Shown here piece after piece: positions 19,652 through 31,539 of a DNA stretch of 64,000 nt (position 1 is the first letter of the stretch; each line of letters opens with the position of its first letter). The stretch comes from Tolypeutes matacus. Taxonomy: Eukaryota; Chordata; Mammalia; Cingulata; Chlamyphoridae. The DNA lies in assembly GCA_026826555.1 (NCBI GenBank), contig JAKSZT010000116.1, positions 248,001-312,000 on the forward strand, written 5' to 3'. The position numbers were made by a program, and so were the translations under genes. The notes beneath the pieces were generated by a model that saw nothing but the letters and a program-made list of their open reading frames with translations, had not been told where the DNA came from and searched no databases.

Positions 19652-21998
19652 AGAGAATTTGAATCATGCTTACCTAAGCATGAAGTAATCTACATAATGA
19701 AAAAAGAATGAGGACAATGAGTTTTTCCAGTTTGCCCCATAAGATAGTCCTCACCTTTAAGTGTAATTAGTGTGAAGTTTTCTTGGAAATTCAACCTCAT
19801 GAGATACCTGAGAATTAATCCTTCAGAGAAACCATTTGGGATTTCATAAATTTTGGAATGCTAGAGTCACATCAAAGAAACATGCAGTAGTAAAACCTGT
19901 GTAAGTACGGAATATTGGAAATCCTTCCTCCAGGCATTAAATCTCATTGAGCTAGAAATATTCATACATTAGTTAGTATTGTAATGAACATGGGAATCTT
20001 TAATCAGAAACAAAACCTCATGGAATGTGAGAAAATTCAAACTAGGGAGAAACCATATGAGAGTCCTGAAAGTAGTCTGCTTTTTACAGTCATTTTTTAC
20101 TCCTCATTTTGAAAGCCATACAGGGAACAGCCATAGAATTGTAATACATTTGGGAAAGTTTTCAACCTAACAGAAAATCTCTTTATTCATCAGAAAATTC
20201 TTACTGAAAAGAAATCATATATATGTGGGAAATCTTTAATTCAAATGTGAAATCTCAGATACAAGAGATTTTCTACTGCAAAGAAACCTTATGGATGTAA
20301 GACATGTGAAGAAGGTATCAAGTACAAATCCCATCTCACAGAACATGAAAAAATTACAGTGGACAGAAAAAAATGAATGTAAAGAATGCAGAAAAACCTT
20401 CAGCCAAAAGTAATAGTTCATTAAATATCAGAGCACTCATTCTGGAGAAAAACCCTATATATGCAAGGAATGTGGAAAGTCTTCAACCAGAAGGAAAACC
20501 TCATTAACCATCTGAGAATACATACTGGGGTGAAACCCTATGAATGAGATGGATGTGGGAAAGCTTTCATTCAGAAATCAAGCCTCAATACACACCAGAG
20601 AAGAATAACTGGAGAGAAACCCTATATATTTAGGTAATGTAAGAAAGCATTCAGTAGCAAATCAAATCTCCCTTACCATGAGAAAATTCATAGACAAGGG
20701 AAACCCTGTATATGTAAGGAATGTGGAATAGACTTCAGCCAGATGCAGTATTTCATTAAACATTGCAACATTGATAATGGAGAGAAACCCTGTGAATGTC
20801 TTGAATGTGAATCTCCAAAGAATCTCCACCTCCAATCTGTGCAACTTGTTGCAAATCTTTTAAGGAAGTGGCTGTGACTGTGCAATTCAGGATGTGTTTC
20901 TCCTGTTGGAAAAGTACACTTGCAGTTTGTTTGAGATCTGTTCCTCCCTCATCATCTTCTACACTCATCTGTGTTCAATTTGTTACCACTAATTTATGCA
21001 TAAGGAGTTGAGATTTCTCTTCGTTTATGTAAAGATGGGCTTTCTACTTATTTCAAATTATCCTGGTTGTTTTCACTGGTTTTCAATACATCATATTCTG
21101 GGTAAGAATTTTAAAAATTACCATTTTAAAAATAATACTGCCCATTATTGTAGGACTTTCTTATGAGGCTCCCCAATCATTTTTATTTTTTAACTTTCTT
21201 CACCTGATTCTGATGTGGATTCAAATTTTATAGCCACTGAACTACAGTGTCCTGCTTTCTACTTAACTCCAATTTTCCTTATTATTTTAAATCTGAAATG
21301 ATGCTTTTATAATTAGATGATATAATTGTAATCTAAAGTATTTTAAGAAGTTAGAAAAGTTATTTATTTTCTTAAGTTGTACTCCAATATCTTTCTTATA
21401 TCTGACAGGTCGTGGGATGGATGAAATTAGAGAATGCATGGATTTAAAAACAGAAATGTGTACCCAAAAGAATCTGCCAATGCAAATAATTCTAAGGAAG
21501 TAGGAAAGATGGGTTGAAACTAGAGACAGAATTTGGCTGTTTACCATAACTGACATAATTTATTTTTATACTCTTTGCAAGGAAAATTTTGTTATAATTT
21601 AAAAGAAATTATGAAAATAGTACACAGTGAAGTTATGCAAATTGGTTGAATTGAAGATATTGATTTGTATTTCAACATTACTGGGGGGGCACTTCCCTGC
21701 ACCCTTTGCAAATACATTTGCCCATAAAGAAAGTGTTCACTCCACTCAGCTGCCTCTCCAGCTGCCTGGACGGGTGGATGCCTCCCTCATCAAGATTGAT
21801 CATGGAGCACTACCCACATGGACACGGCCATGTGAAGTCCACCATGCTCTCTACACATGTCTGGAAAGAGGGCTGTTTGCACCACAGGAGAAGATGGGCT
21901 TTCTGCTGCCTACACCCCAGTGAAGCCCAGCTAGAGTGACTCACATCACTAAGTGAGGCTGTGAGTGCTGAGCAGGTCTTTCTCCCTCTACATCTTTG
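19652..21998 (+). repeat. Zinc-finger duplication block A
   Basis: First copy of a roughly 2.3 kb unit whose second copy is 25672-28012. Similarity is high along the whole length, with scattered substitutions and small indels. The first 1.2 kb is the zinc-finger exon listed separately. The rest is non-coding in both copies. The two copies diverge at 21998/28012. Confidence 0.85.
19790..20850 (+). pseudogene. C2H2 zinc-finger (KRAB-ZNF type) pseudogene exon, copy A
   Basis: The DNA encodes a degenerate array of Krueppel-type zinc fingers. TGEKPY-like linkers recur (for example GAGAAACCCTATATATG near 20450 and 20620), each followed by C-X2-C (KECGK) and, further on, H-X3-H segments. About ten finger remnants are visible at 84-base spacing. 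Stops and single-base losses interrupt nearly every finger, and several Cys or His codons are gone. Intact genes of this type encode DNA-binding repressors; this one cannot. The parent gene is not identifiable. The short frames on the opposite strand are shadows. Confidence 0.85.
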
Positions 21999-23846
21999 TG
22001 GATCCAGAACCTATTATGATGGTTTTCATTGGGGCTCTGAGAGTTTGATTCCCAAACAGGACATTCCTTTTCTGGTTTGGGGGAACTGCAGTGAACACAT
22101 GTTATATTCCAGATTCTTCAGTTGTTCATCAACTTCTTCCCATCCAACCCCTCTATTCTCTTCTGGGATTAAAGACGTCTGCATAATTTTCAACACTGTT
22201 AAAAATGTGTTGAAAATTTAATATTTAATCAGTCTGAGAACTCTCTGGCATCTGACCCTCTGAGATTTTCTGCAAACATGGCACTATCTCACAACTTCAC
22301 TTCATTTTTGTCAGCCCTAGTTTCCAGGATTTTTGGGATTCCCATTCTATATATTAAGGTCTCTGACCTGATGTTGTTCATTCTGGTGATGTTATTGCTC
22401 TAGCCAATGCTGTAATGTGAATTTTGACATTTCCTTCCTGACACCAACAGCTTTCATATTGGCATAGCTCTTTCTTTAGTTGCCCCAAGATTGGAGAAAG
22501 TGAATGTAGAACTGGAAGCAGGAGACCTGAGTCTATGCCAGAAACCTAGGAGGGATACAGTAAGAGCAGCCTCCACAGAGGGTCAATGCTGCAGGCCAAG
22601 GGAAGGAAGGAATGGCAAAAGGAGCAGGAGCAGGAAGTCTCCTTGCTGTACCCTGACTCCTATGCTGCATCAGACCCCAGATCCCATGCTTTTATCTTCC
22701 TATGCCCACCTGGCTGACCCCTGCTTGAGGTAGGTACATCATACTGGTGCGACTGTGACTTTAGACTAGTCGCAAACAATATGACTCCCCTGCCTGAATC
22801 CCTGTCTTGCAGTCCTTGCAAGCCAAGAACAATTCCCCCTCCATTTTACCAGTACTGATTCCTGGCTAGGATGGAGACACCACAGTTTACAGGTGAATTC
22901 AGTAGGCAGGAACATCACACTACCTTTTGAGAATAAGGCAGCTCTCCAAATTGTGTCCCTAGCTGTTTGTGATTGCCAAGCACTGCCAATGTAAAATACC
23001 TCTAATAGGTAGGCTTTTATTGGAAATTACTAGGGTTAAAGCCTACAGTTCTGAGGCTGTGAAAATGTTGAAATCTAGGCATCATTAAAATTCCTGTCTT
23101 TACAAGGGTCAGCTGCTCGTTGACTCCTGTCAAGGCAAAATGTTGGGCCTGCCTGTCTCTCTGTGCCTTCTCCTCCAAACTCACTTTGTCCATGAGCTCA
23201 GCACTGGGCCATAAGACACAATTGCTCACACCTCTCACTTCTCCTATGGCCTGGATGTCTTCAGCTTCCAGCTGCTCCCTGAACAAGCCTCTGGACTCTC
23301 CCTCAGCTTCTCAGGATTTCTGTGTGTCTCCAAAGCTGTCAGAGATCTGGGACCCCTCTCCCACATGGCAGGGTAAACATGGCAGCACTCTCTGTGTGTT
23401 TCAAGTATGTAGGACTTCAGCACAATGATTGTGGTCCATCCTGGTGGCTGATATCTAATCAGAGGCCCTAAACTAAACTAAAGCAATTTGACTTAATTGA
23501 AAGGTCCCTTATCTGAATCTAACCAAAATGTCCTCCATACAAAAGGCTTACACACAAAGCAATGGGTTGGGAAGAACATACTTTTCCCGTGTCTACACAA
23601 GACACAAACGAGGGCATTAACCCAGGGCACAGGGATCAGAAGGGGTCTCTGAAGTCTGGGACAAATGGGAACTCATGAAGCAATGGCTGTACATAGGCTG
23701 AGGTCATCATTGAGCAAAATGGGGTGCTGACCACCTTTGCACTTGTTCCTAGAATGGTCCCAAGAAGAACTCAGTATACTGTGCTTTCTCCACCAAATGT
23801 TAGCTCCAAAATCAAGTGTGTAACTCAGAGAGGTGTGCCATTATTC
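21999..23846 (+). other. Single-copy interval between block A and X1
   Basis: About 1.85 kb present once in the window; the second unit has lost it by deletion. It is less AT-rich than its surroundings. A minus-strand frame of 89 codons (23017-23286) and a plus-strand frame of 102 codons (23120-23428) overlap each other, and neither resembles a protein I know. I do not call a gene here. Confidence 0.5.
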
Positions 23847-25671
23847 CCATTTCCAGACCCAAAGCACACAGATTTTGTCTGGGTGGTGGGGGTGCAGGAA
23901 GCAGACTGTAAAACCAAAAGCCCCGAATTTCTTCTCCAAAGAACTGATTGCATTTACAACAGAATGGAGAAATTCAACATTAAGGTTGCTCTCAGAAGCA
24001 GTGGAAATTGTGGAGGACCTGAGATTTAATTCATCTCAATCCTTCAGGAAGAAGTGAAATAAATATTTTACAAATGAGTAAAAACTAATACCATTTGCTA
24101 GCAACAACTCACTTTAAAAGAAATGTAAAAGTATATTCTTCAGGCAGAAAGAAAATAATCTCTGTAGGGTCAAGATTCAGGAAGGATTGAAGAATATTAT
24201 CTGTTAATTAAATTCATATATCTAAATGATTATTAAATTGATAAAGTAATAATGATATCCATGGCCTAGGACATCAATAAAATGCTAAAATACACCATAA
24301 AATAATATATAGCAAAAGATGGGTAAATGGATATGTAGCAGTTTGATATCATTATGAATTCCAAAAATAGATATTTGACTATATTTGTAAACTGGTCTGT
24401 TAATCTGGGCATGATTAAGTTTTGATAAGGCCTTGACATTGCCACAGTTTCTAGAATGTTGAGCCCAGCCCCTTGGTGGGTGGGGTCTCAAACATAGAAA
24501 GACATGGCAAAGCACAGAGTTGGAGTAGTTTTTGATGTTGGATTTCTGATAAGCAAAGACAGAATGCATTGGGGAAAAATGATGAGTCATTCACCTGATA
24601 ATTCAGAGCTGACCTTGTGGAGAGAGGTAAGTCTTAGAGAGTCACATAGTCTACAGCTGACTTGTGGAGGAAACAGACGAGTTGAGCCAGAGAGGAACAC
24701 AGCTCTGAGTAGAGAGGAACCCAAGAAACTTGATCCCTGGCAAATGTCGGCATCTGTCTTGCTCCAAGATGGGCTAACAGACTTTGGTAAAGGAAGAAAC
24801 TTATCCTTTATGGCCTGGTAACTGTTAGCATCTACCCCAAAAAAAACACCCTTTATATAGACCAACAGATTTCTGGTATTTTGCATCAGCACTACTTTGG
24901 CTGAGTTATATAGGATATAAAATATTTTTAAATACTTATTTGGCAGGTCAATAACAAATAATAAGTGCAGATTTCATAAGGCAAGCAAAACTTTTATAAT
25001 TTCCCCGGTAAACTTTAAAGAATATTAAGCAGTGCATCTCATACAAATGAATGGAAGAAAAAAAATTGAAGAAAAACAGTCAGTCCAAAACAAAGTGTTC
25101 AGGATTTCCTGGGTTGCCTTTTTGACCCTTGTTCTGTGACCACCTTACTCATGCATCTTTGAAGCTGCACCTTTCTTATACTTCAGAAGCCTGAGGATTC
25201 CAGCATTTATTTATGGGATGTTATTTTGGCCACATCATGAATCAAGAGCTATATCACTTCCGCATTTTCTAGTTATGAAGTCACAAAACTGGATGTGATG
25301 CTCATTTGCAGCAAGAAGAACCATGAATGAGAGAACAAATAAAAAGGATATATTTTTGCACTTCTCAAATTGGACACTTAGATAATTGATATTGGATCTT
25401 TACTCTTTTCTAATGAATGCATTCAATGCTATAAATTTCCCTCTAAGCACTGTTTTGCTGCACCCTACAAAGTATGAAGAAGCATAGGATATTAAGAAGC
25501 AGAAAGAACCACATAACAAAAGATTGTCAGTGAAGCTATAGCCACATCCACAACAGCATAGACTTAAGATGAATGCAGAGAATGTAAGAAAGTTGGGAAA
25601 ATATGTTCTCTGACTGCAAGCATTCTTCCTCAAGATAATGCATCTATGAATGTCACTTCACTTTGTAGGAA
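23847..25671 (+). repeat. Segmental duplication block X (X1)
   Basis: The most complete copy of block X. It matches 31123-31497 plus 37823-39287, partly 28013-28174, and 7737-9335 in reverse. It contains the LTR at 24334-24912 and the L1 ORF2 scrap at 25400-25633 (minus). It runs without interruption into zinc-finger block B, which shows the uninterrupted X/zinc-finger junction (about 25660-25680) where ERV-A sits in other copies. Confidence 0.85.
24334..24912 (+). repeat. MaLR-like solo LTR in X1
   Basis: 579 bases, starting TGTAGCAGTTTG and ending in a decayed TATA instead of TACA. A perfect 5-base target duplication GGATA flanks it (24329-24333 and 24913-24917). The family is assigned from the sister copy at 28175, which is followed by a leucine-tRNA-type primer site. 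Confidence 0.9.
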
Positions 25672-28012
25672 TTTGCATCATGCTTACCTAAGCATGAGGG
25701 AATCTATGAAAGGAAAAAAGAATGAAGACAATAAGTTTTGCCAGTTAGCCCCACCTGGGAGTCCTCCCTTTTAAGTGTAATGAGTGTGAAGTTTTCTTGG
25801 ATTCTCAATCTCATGAGATACCTAGAATTAATCACTCAGAGAAACCATTTGGGATTTTATGAATTTGTGAAAGCTACAGTCACATCAAAGAAACATGCTG
25901 GAGAAAACACTGTGTATGTAAGGAATATTGGAAATCCGTCAGTCAGGCATTAAATCTCATTGAGTATGAAATATTCATACATTAGTTAGTATTGTAATGA
26001 ACATGGGAATGCTTCCATCTGAAAGAAAACCTCATGGAATATGAGAAAATTCAAACTCGAGAGAAACCATATAAGAGTCCTGAATGTGCTCTGCACTTTA
26101 CAGCCATTTTTTACTCCTCATTTTAAAAGTCATACAGGGGAACATGCATAGAAATGTCAGATATTTGGGAAAGTTTTCAACCTGGCAGTAAATCTCTTTA
26201 TTCATCAGAAAATTTTTACTGAGGAGAAATCATTTATATGTGGGAAAGCTTTAATTCAAATGTCAAATCTCAGATACAAAAGATTTCCTACTGCAAACAT
26301 ACCCTATATCGTGTAAGTCATGTGAAAAAGCCTTTAGGTACAAATCCTATCTCACAAAACATGAAAAAACTCTTAGTGGACAGAAACAAAATGAATTTAA
26401 AGAATGCAGAAAAACCTTCAGCCAAAAACAATAGTTCATTAAATATCAGAGCATTCATTCTGGAGAAAAACCCTATATAGGCGAATGTGGAAAAGCCTCA
26501 ACCAGAAGGAAAACCTCATTAACCTTCTGAGAATACATAGAGCTGAGAAACCTTATGAATATGATGGATATGGGAAAGCTTTCATTTAGAAATCAAGCTT
26601 CATTACACACCATAGAAGACAAGATGTAGAGTAACCCTATATAGGTAAGGAATGTAGGGTAGCCTTCATTAGCAAATTAAATCTCACTGACCATGAGAAA
26701 ATTCATAGTGGAGGGAAACCCTATGTATGTAAGGAATGTGGAATAGCCTTCAGCAAGAGATAATATCTCATTAAACATTACAACAAGCATACTGGAGAGA
26801 AACACTGTGAATGTAATGAATGTGAATCCCCAAAGGATCTCCACCTCCAGTCTGTGCTACTTCTAGCCAATCTTTTAAGGAAGTGGCTGTGACTGTGCAA
26901 TTCAGGATGTCTTTCTTCTCTTGAAAACGTGCACTTGCAGTTTTTTGTGAGATCTGCTCCTCCCATATCTTATTCCACACTCATCTGTGTTCAATTTCTT
27001 GCAATGAATTTATGCATCAGACCTTGAGTTTTCTCTTAATTTATGTAAAGATGTGCTTTCCAGTGATTTCAAATTATCTTGGTTGTCTTCACTGGTTCTT
27101 CAATCCATTACATTCTCGGTAAACATTAAAAAATTACCATTTTAAAAATAATGCTGCCCATTATTGTAGCACATTCTTATAAGACACCCCAAACATTGAT
27201 ATTTTTTCAGTTTCTTCACCTGATTCTGATGTGAATTCAGTTTAACAGCCACTGGACTACACTGTCCTGCTTTCTACTTCACTCCAATTTTCCTTCCTAT
27301 TTTTAATCAGAAATGATCCTTTCATAATTAGATGATATACTTCTAATCTCAAGAATTTTAAGAAGTTAGAAAATTTATTTTCTTAAGTTGTACTCCAATG
27401 TTTTCCCCAAATGTGATAGGGTGTGGGATGGATGAAACTAGAGAATGCATGTATTTACAGAAAGAAATGTGTACCCAAAAGAATCTGTCAATGCAAATAA
27501 TTCTGAGGAAGGAGGAATGGGGGTTGATGCTAGAGAAGGAATATGGCTGTTTGCCATAACAGACATAAATTATTTTTATACTCTTTGCACAGAAAATTTG
27601 GTTATAATTTAAAAGAAATTATATAAATGGCACACCATGAACTCATACAAAGTGGTTGATTTGGAGTTATCAATTTGTGTCTGCAAAACTACTGGGGGGA
27701 CACTTACCTTCACCCTTTGCAAATATAGTCGGCCATAAAGGAAAAGTGCTCATTGTCCGCAGACCCTCCCCAGATGCCTGGACAAGTGGAGGCCTCCCTC
27801 AGCAAGAGTGAGAACAAAGAACAAGGTGCATGGATGCAACCATGTGAAAGCCACACTGTTCTCTGCACGTGCCCAGTTAGAAGGCTTTTAGAATGACAGG
27901 AGAAATCAGACTTCCTGCCTCTACTTCCCAGTGAAGACTGGATAGTGACTCACATCTCTAACTGAGATGTGAGTGCTGAGCAGGGCTTTCTCTCTGACCT
28001 CCTTTGCAGATC
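25672..28012 (+). repeat. Zinc-finger duplication block B
   Basis: Second copy of 19652-21998. It ends at about 28012, where the sequence jumps to the middle of block X (equivalent of 24170). That amounts to a deletion of about 2.2 kb relative to the first unit. Confidence 0.85.
25790..26840 (+). pseudogene. C2H2 zinc-finger pseudogene exon, copy B
   Basis: Same exon remnant as 19790-20850. Finger linkers GAGAAACC recur, and KECG-type Cys pairs are visible near 26730 (TATGTATGTAAGGAATGTGG). The lesions partly coincide with those of copy A, for example the finger with CGKS...RRKTSL followed by a stop. At least some inactivating changes therefore predate the duplication. Confidence 0.85.
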
Positions 28013-28174
28013 AAGATTCAGGATGGATTGAAGAATAATACGTGTTAATTAAATTTGTATATCTTAATGACTATTGAATGAATAAAGAAACAATGATATC
28101 CATGGCCTAAGACATCAATAAAGTGTTAAAATACACCATAAAATAATATATAGCATAAGATGGGTAAAAGAATA
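28013..28174 (+). repeat. Block X fragment (X2)
   Basis: Matches 24170-24333 and runs up to the LTR insertion site. The five bases before the LTR, GAATA, correspond to the GGATA flank of the X1 LTR. Confidence 0.85.
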
Positions 28175-28752
28175 TGAAGCAGTTGGATATCATTATGATT
28201 TATAAAAATAGATTTTGGATTATGCTTGTAAACTGGTCTGTTAATCTGGGCATGATTAAGTTATGATAAGGGTGTTGGCTGGGCCAGAGTCCATAGGACA
28301 TTGAGACCCACCCCTTGGTAGGTGGGGTCTCAAACATAAAAAGATATGGCAAAGGACAGAGCTGGAATAGTTTCTGATGTTGGAGTTCTGATGATCAGAG
28401 ACAGAAGGCCCCAGGGAAAAGAGACAAGATATTCACCTGACAGTTCAGAGCTGGCCTTGTAGAGAGATGGAAAGCTTAGAGAGCCTCATAATCTACAGCT
28501 GACCTTGTGGAGGAAACCAAGGAGCTGAGCCCAGAGAGAAACACAGCCCTGGGAAGAGTGGAACCAAAGAAATCTGAGCACTGGCAAACCTCAGTAGCTG
28601 TCTTGTTCCAACAAGTGGCAATGAACTTTGGTGAGAAGAAACTTCCACTTTATGGCCATGTATCTGGGGATTTCTACCCCAAACAAATACCCTTTATAAA
28701 GACCAACCCATTTTTGGTATTTCACATTTCACCCCTTTGTTTGACTAATACA
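28175..28752 (+). repeat. MaLR-like 5' LTR
   Basis: 578 bases, starting TGAAGCAGTTGG and ending ACTAATACA. It matches the solo LTRs at 24334, 37942, 8500 (minus), 45173 (minus) and 57892 (minus). Confidence 0.9.
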
Positions 28753-29151
28753 GAATTTGGTACCAAGGAGTGGGGAAGTGCTTTTGCATATACCAAAATG
28801 TTGGAACGGTTTTATAAGTGGGTAAGGGGTAATTTTTGGAGGAATTGTGAAATGCTTGATGGAAAAGGCCTAGTACACTTTGAAGAGGCTGTTGATAGTA
28901 ATATGGACACTAAAGAAACTTTCTATGATGCCTTAGAAGTAAATGATGAAACTATTATTGGAAACTGGAGGAAAGGTGATCCATGTTTTAAAGTTGCAGA
29001 GAACTTAGAAAGATTAACTCTTGGTGTTAAGTGGGAGACAGAATTTGAAAATGGTGAACTGGAGCATTTAGTTGAAGAACTTTCAAAGGTAAAGTTGGAG
29101 AATGTGTCTTGGCTTCACCTTGCAGCTTATAACAAAATACTAGATGAGTGA
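28507..29151 (+). pseudogene. LTR-spanning open frame, MaLR gag-like region
   Basis: The longest uninterrupted frame outside the ERV-C gag: 214 codons. It opens inside the LTR, crosses the primer site without a stop and continues through the first 400 bases of internal sequence. The internal half (from about codon 84) is acidic and helical-looking (FYKWVRGNFW, ELEHLVEELSKVK). In MaLR elements this interval is a decayed gag-like region. I cannot recognise a domain. The LTR-encoded half is probably fortuitous. A weaker frame continues at 29187-29447. Confidence 0.5.
28758..28775 (+). other. Primer-binding site, tRNA-Leu type
   Basis: TGGTACCAAGGAGTGGGG, five bases after the LTR end. This is the form that names the ERV-L group and is shared by MaLR elements. 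Confidence 0.8.
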
Positions 29152-29569
29152 AATACACTAAGGACTGAAGTTTTGGGCACAAAGTTGTGATTTTCTTTCT
29201 GATTCTGGAACTTCCAAATTTCTGGAAACTAAATTCCCAGATGAAAGTGCCCTGTTTGAAGACTGCTAAACCCAGAACTTGTAAATCAGTATTGAAGATG
29301 CAGTTATCTCAGAAGGACTTGCGGAAAGTCTTACTGTCTGTTGGCCTGGACCCCTGCTTCCTGCATGCTAAACCAAGAAAGTTTTTGAGAGAGCTGTATG
29401 AACAAAATCACTGTCAGCTTGGACAAAAGAGGACATGGAAAGGATAGGTTGAAGGAGAAACAGTTTTAAGAAGAAAAACATGGAAGCGGAGATCTGGGAT
29501 TAAGACATCAACTTCAGCCAAGAGAGGAGCCCCACTCATATGTACAGAGAGGGTGAGTTTCCCTAGCAG

Positions 29570-29945
29570 TTGAAGATGGTGGATGTCCCCACCTGAGTAT
29601 TGGGAGAGTTTTACCATCCCAGGGTGTAGGGAGGGTGGAGCACATTCCTCAAATATTAGGGTGGTTAAAATCAACACCCCATAGGTCTGAGAGGGGCGTA
29701 CCTGTCCCCCATGGATTAGAGTAGGCCAGGTTGTGACCCATTTCTCTGAGAGGGTTGAAACTGTATGTCAAAAGTTAGGGAAGGCCAGGTGGTCAACTCA
29801 TTGCACTGAGAGGGCTGAACCTGTATGCCAAATGTTAGGGGAAATGTTCTCTTCACCTCACTGTACTAGGGCTGCTAAGACTCTAACCCAAAGATTGGGT
29901 AAGGTGTGGCAATCACCCCAACACTCTTAGAGAGGGAGGTCTGGA
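29570..29945 (+). repeat. ~60-bp minisatellite in MaLR internal region
   Basis: Units such as CTGAGAGGGTTGAAACTGTA (29741) and CTGAGAGGGCTGAACCTGTA (29802) recur every 60-61 bases, each with GTTAGGG about 30 bases on. Five to six units are recognisable, the outer ones diverged. Confidence 0.7.
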
Positions 29946-30059
29946 ACTGGTCAACAGCCAGATGCTTGATGAGGGTGGAACCAAGAAAATGGCCATTGGA
30001 CAAGTGTGTGGAAAGGGTGGGTTTCCATGTGGTCCCAAAGAGAAGAAACCATCATCTTG

Positions 30060-30290
30060 ATGTGGTGGGAGGTGTTGATGTGGGCAACATGGGAAACCCG
30101 GGGGGTTCTGTGTAATATTTTTGGTAATCTAAGCACCTCTTAAAATATATATATATATATAAATAACATTTTTGTAAGCAAATTCAGATATATGCATATA
30201 TTTATATATCATTTTACAAATAGTGGTATGTATTTTGAAAATTTTGATTTTTACCCACAATAAAAAATAAATAATTTTTTAAAAAAAATG
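30060..30290 (+). mobile_element. L1 3' end fragment
   Basis: Shares the 3'-terminal sequence GTAATCTAAGCAC, an AT run and an A-rich end with the reverse complement of 512-790 and with the end of the long L1 (37740-37820). It appears inserted in the MaLR internal region. The left boundary is approximate. Confidence 0.55.
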
Positions 30291-30607
30291 AATGACTCTG
30301 ACTTTGAAATCGAATGGAGGATGCCCTGTAGGTTTACTGAACTGTAGAGGATCCATGAGTCATGTCTAATATCCCAATTTCTCCTTATGATAAAGAAAAT
30401 GTTTATCCTTTGTCTTTCCATTTGTGTATTGGACACAGTTAACTGATTTTGTATGTTTCAGAGGTCTACAGCAAACGGGATTTTGCCTGAAGACAAACTG
30501 TATTACTTTAAACTGCATATGATATGATTTTGTACTTGAATTGTTACTGATTTAAGTTTTTTTATTGAATATTGTAAGGTATTTTTGGTATTCAGAGGGT
30601 GGAGTGG

Positions 30608-31122
30608 TGCAGTTGGGCAGTTTGATGTAAATATGGATTCCAAAAATATAATTGGATCAGCTTGTAAACTGATCTGTTAATCTGGGCATGATTAAGTTAT
30701 GATTAGGGCATTGACTTGGCCATGTCAGTAGGGTGTCAAACCCCACCCCTTGGTGGGTGGGAATCGAATATAAATGGCAAGGCAAGAAGAGAGTTGAGGC
30801 AGTTTTTGAGAAGCAGTTTCATGTCAGAAAAAAGGTCCCAGAAGAAGAGAAGTGAGCCATTCACGTAATAGTCTACAGCTGACCATGTGGAGGACCAGAA
30901 GAGCTAAGCCCAGAGCCCGGGGAAGACAGGGACACAAGAAGCCTGAACCCTGGCAAACTTTGGCAGCTGTCTTGCTCCAACACGGGGCAATGAAATTTGG
31001 TGAGAAGAAACTTATGCTTTATGGCCTGGTATCTGGGGACATCTACCCCAAATACATACCCTTTATAAAGACCAAACCAATTTTTGTATTTCACATTAGC
31101 ACCTCTTTGGCTGAATAATACA
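30608..31122 (+). repeat. MaLR-like 3' LTR
   Basis: 515 bases, starting TGCAGTTGGGCAG after a purine-rich AGAGGGTGGAG tract and ending AATAATACA. It is shorter than the 5' LTR by small internal deletions. Confidence 0.85.
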
Positions 31123-31497
31123 GCCATTATTCCCACCCCAGAGGCAGAGTGCAGAGGTTTTGTGTGGCAGGTGGGGAGGCAGGAAGCAGGCAGTTAAACT
31201 GAAAGGCCCTAATTTCTTCTCCAAAGAAGTGATTACATTTACAACAGAATGGAGCAATTCAACCCTTAGGGTACTCTCAAATGCAGTGGAGATCGTCAAG
31301 AGCCTGAGATTTAATTCATCTTAATCCTTCAGGAAGAAGTGAAATAAATACTTTTACAGATGAGTAAAAACTAATGAAGTTTGCTATCAGCAACAAAATT
31401 TAAAAGAAATGTAAAGGAATATTTTTCAGGCAGAAAGAAAATAATCTCAGAAGGTTCAGCATTCAGAATGGATGGAAAAACAATATCTGTTAATTAA
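31123..31497 (+). repeat. Block X, left part (X3a)
   Basis: Matches 23847-24215. It is interrupted at TTAATTAAACACATA by the L1 and resumes at 37823. Confidence 0.85.
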
Positions 31498-31539
31498 ACA
31501 CATACATTAACCCAAAGAAAAAAATGGCTGAAGTAAGAA

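Larger units (their letters stand above)
28175..31122 (+). mobile_element. MaLR-like LTR retrotransposon with two LTRs
   Basis: 5' LTR, leucine-type primer site, about 1.85 kb of internal sequence without pol, a purine-rich tract and a 3' LTR. This short pol-less layout and the primer type are those of mammalian ERVL-MaLR elements. The flanks do not form a target duplication (GAATA left, GCCAT right), which suggests recombination between two insertions (see findings). Confidence 0.8.

Noticed and set aside
20662..20968. Minus-strand frames opposite the zinc-finger exons
   Set aside because: They are antisense shadows of the zinc-finger repeats; the same shadows occur at 26771-26980.
23017..23428. 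Overlapping 89- and 102-codon frames as a possible host exon
   Set aside because: They lie on opposite strands, show no recognisable domain, and have no splice or conservation evidence available from one sequence.
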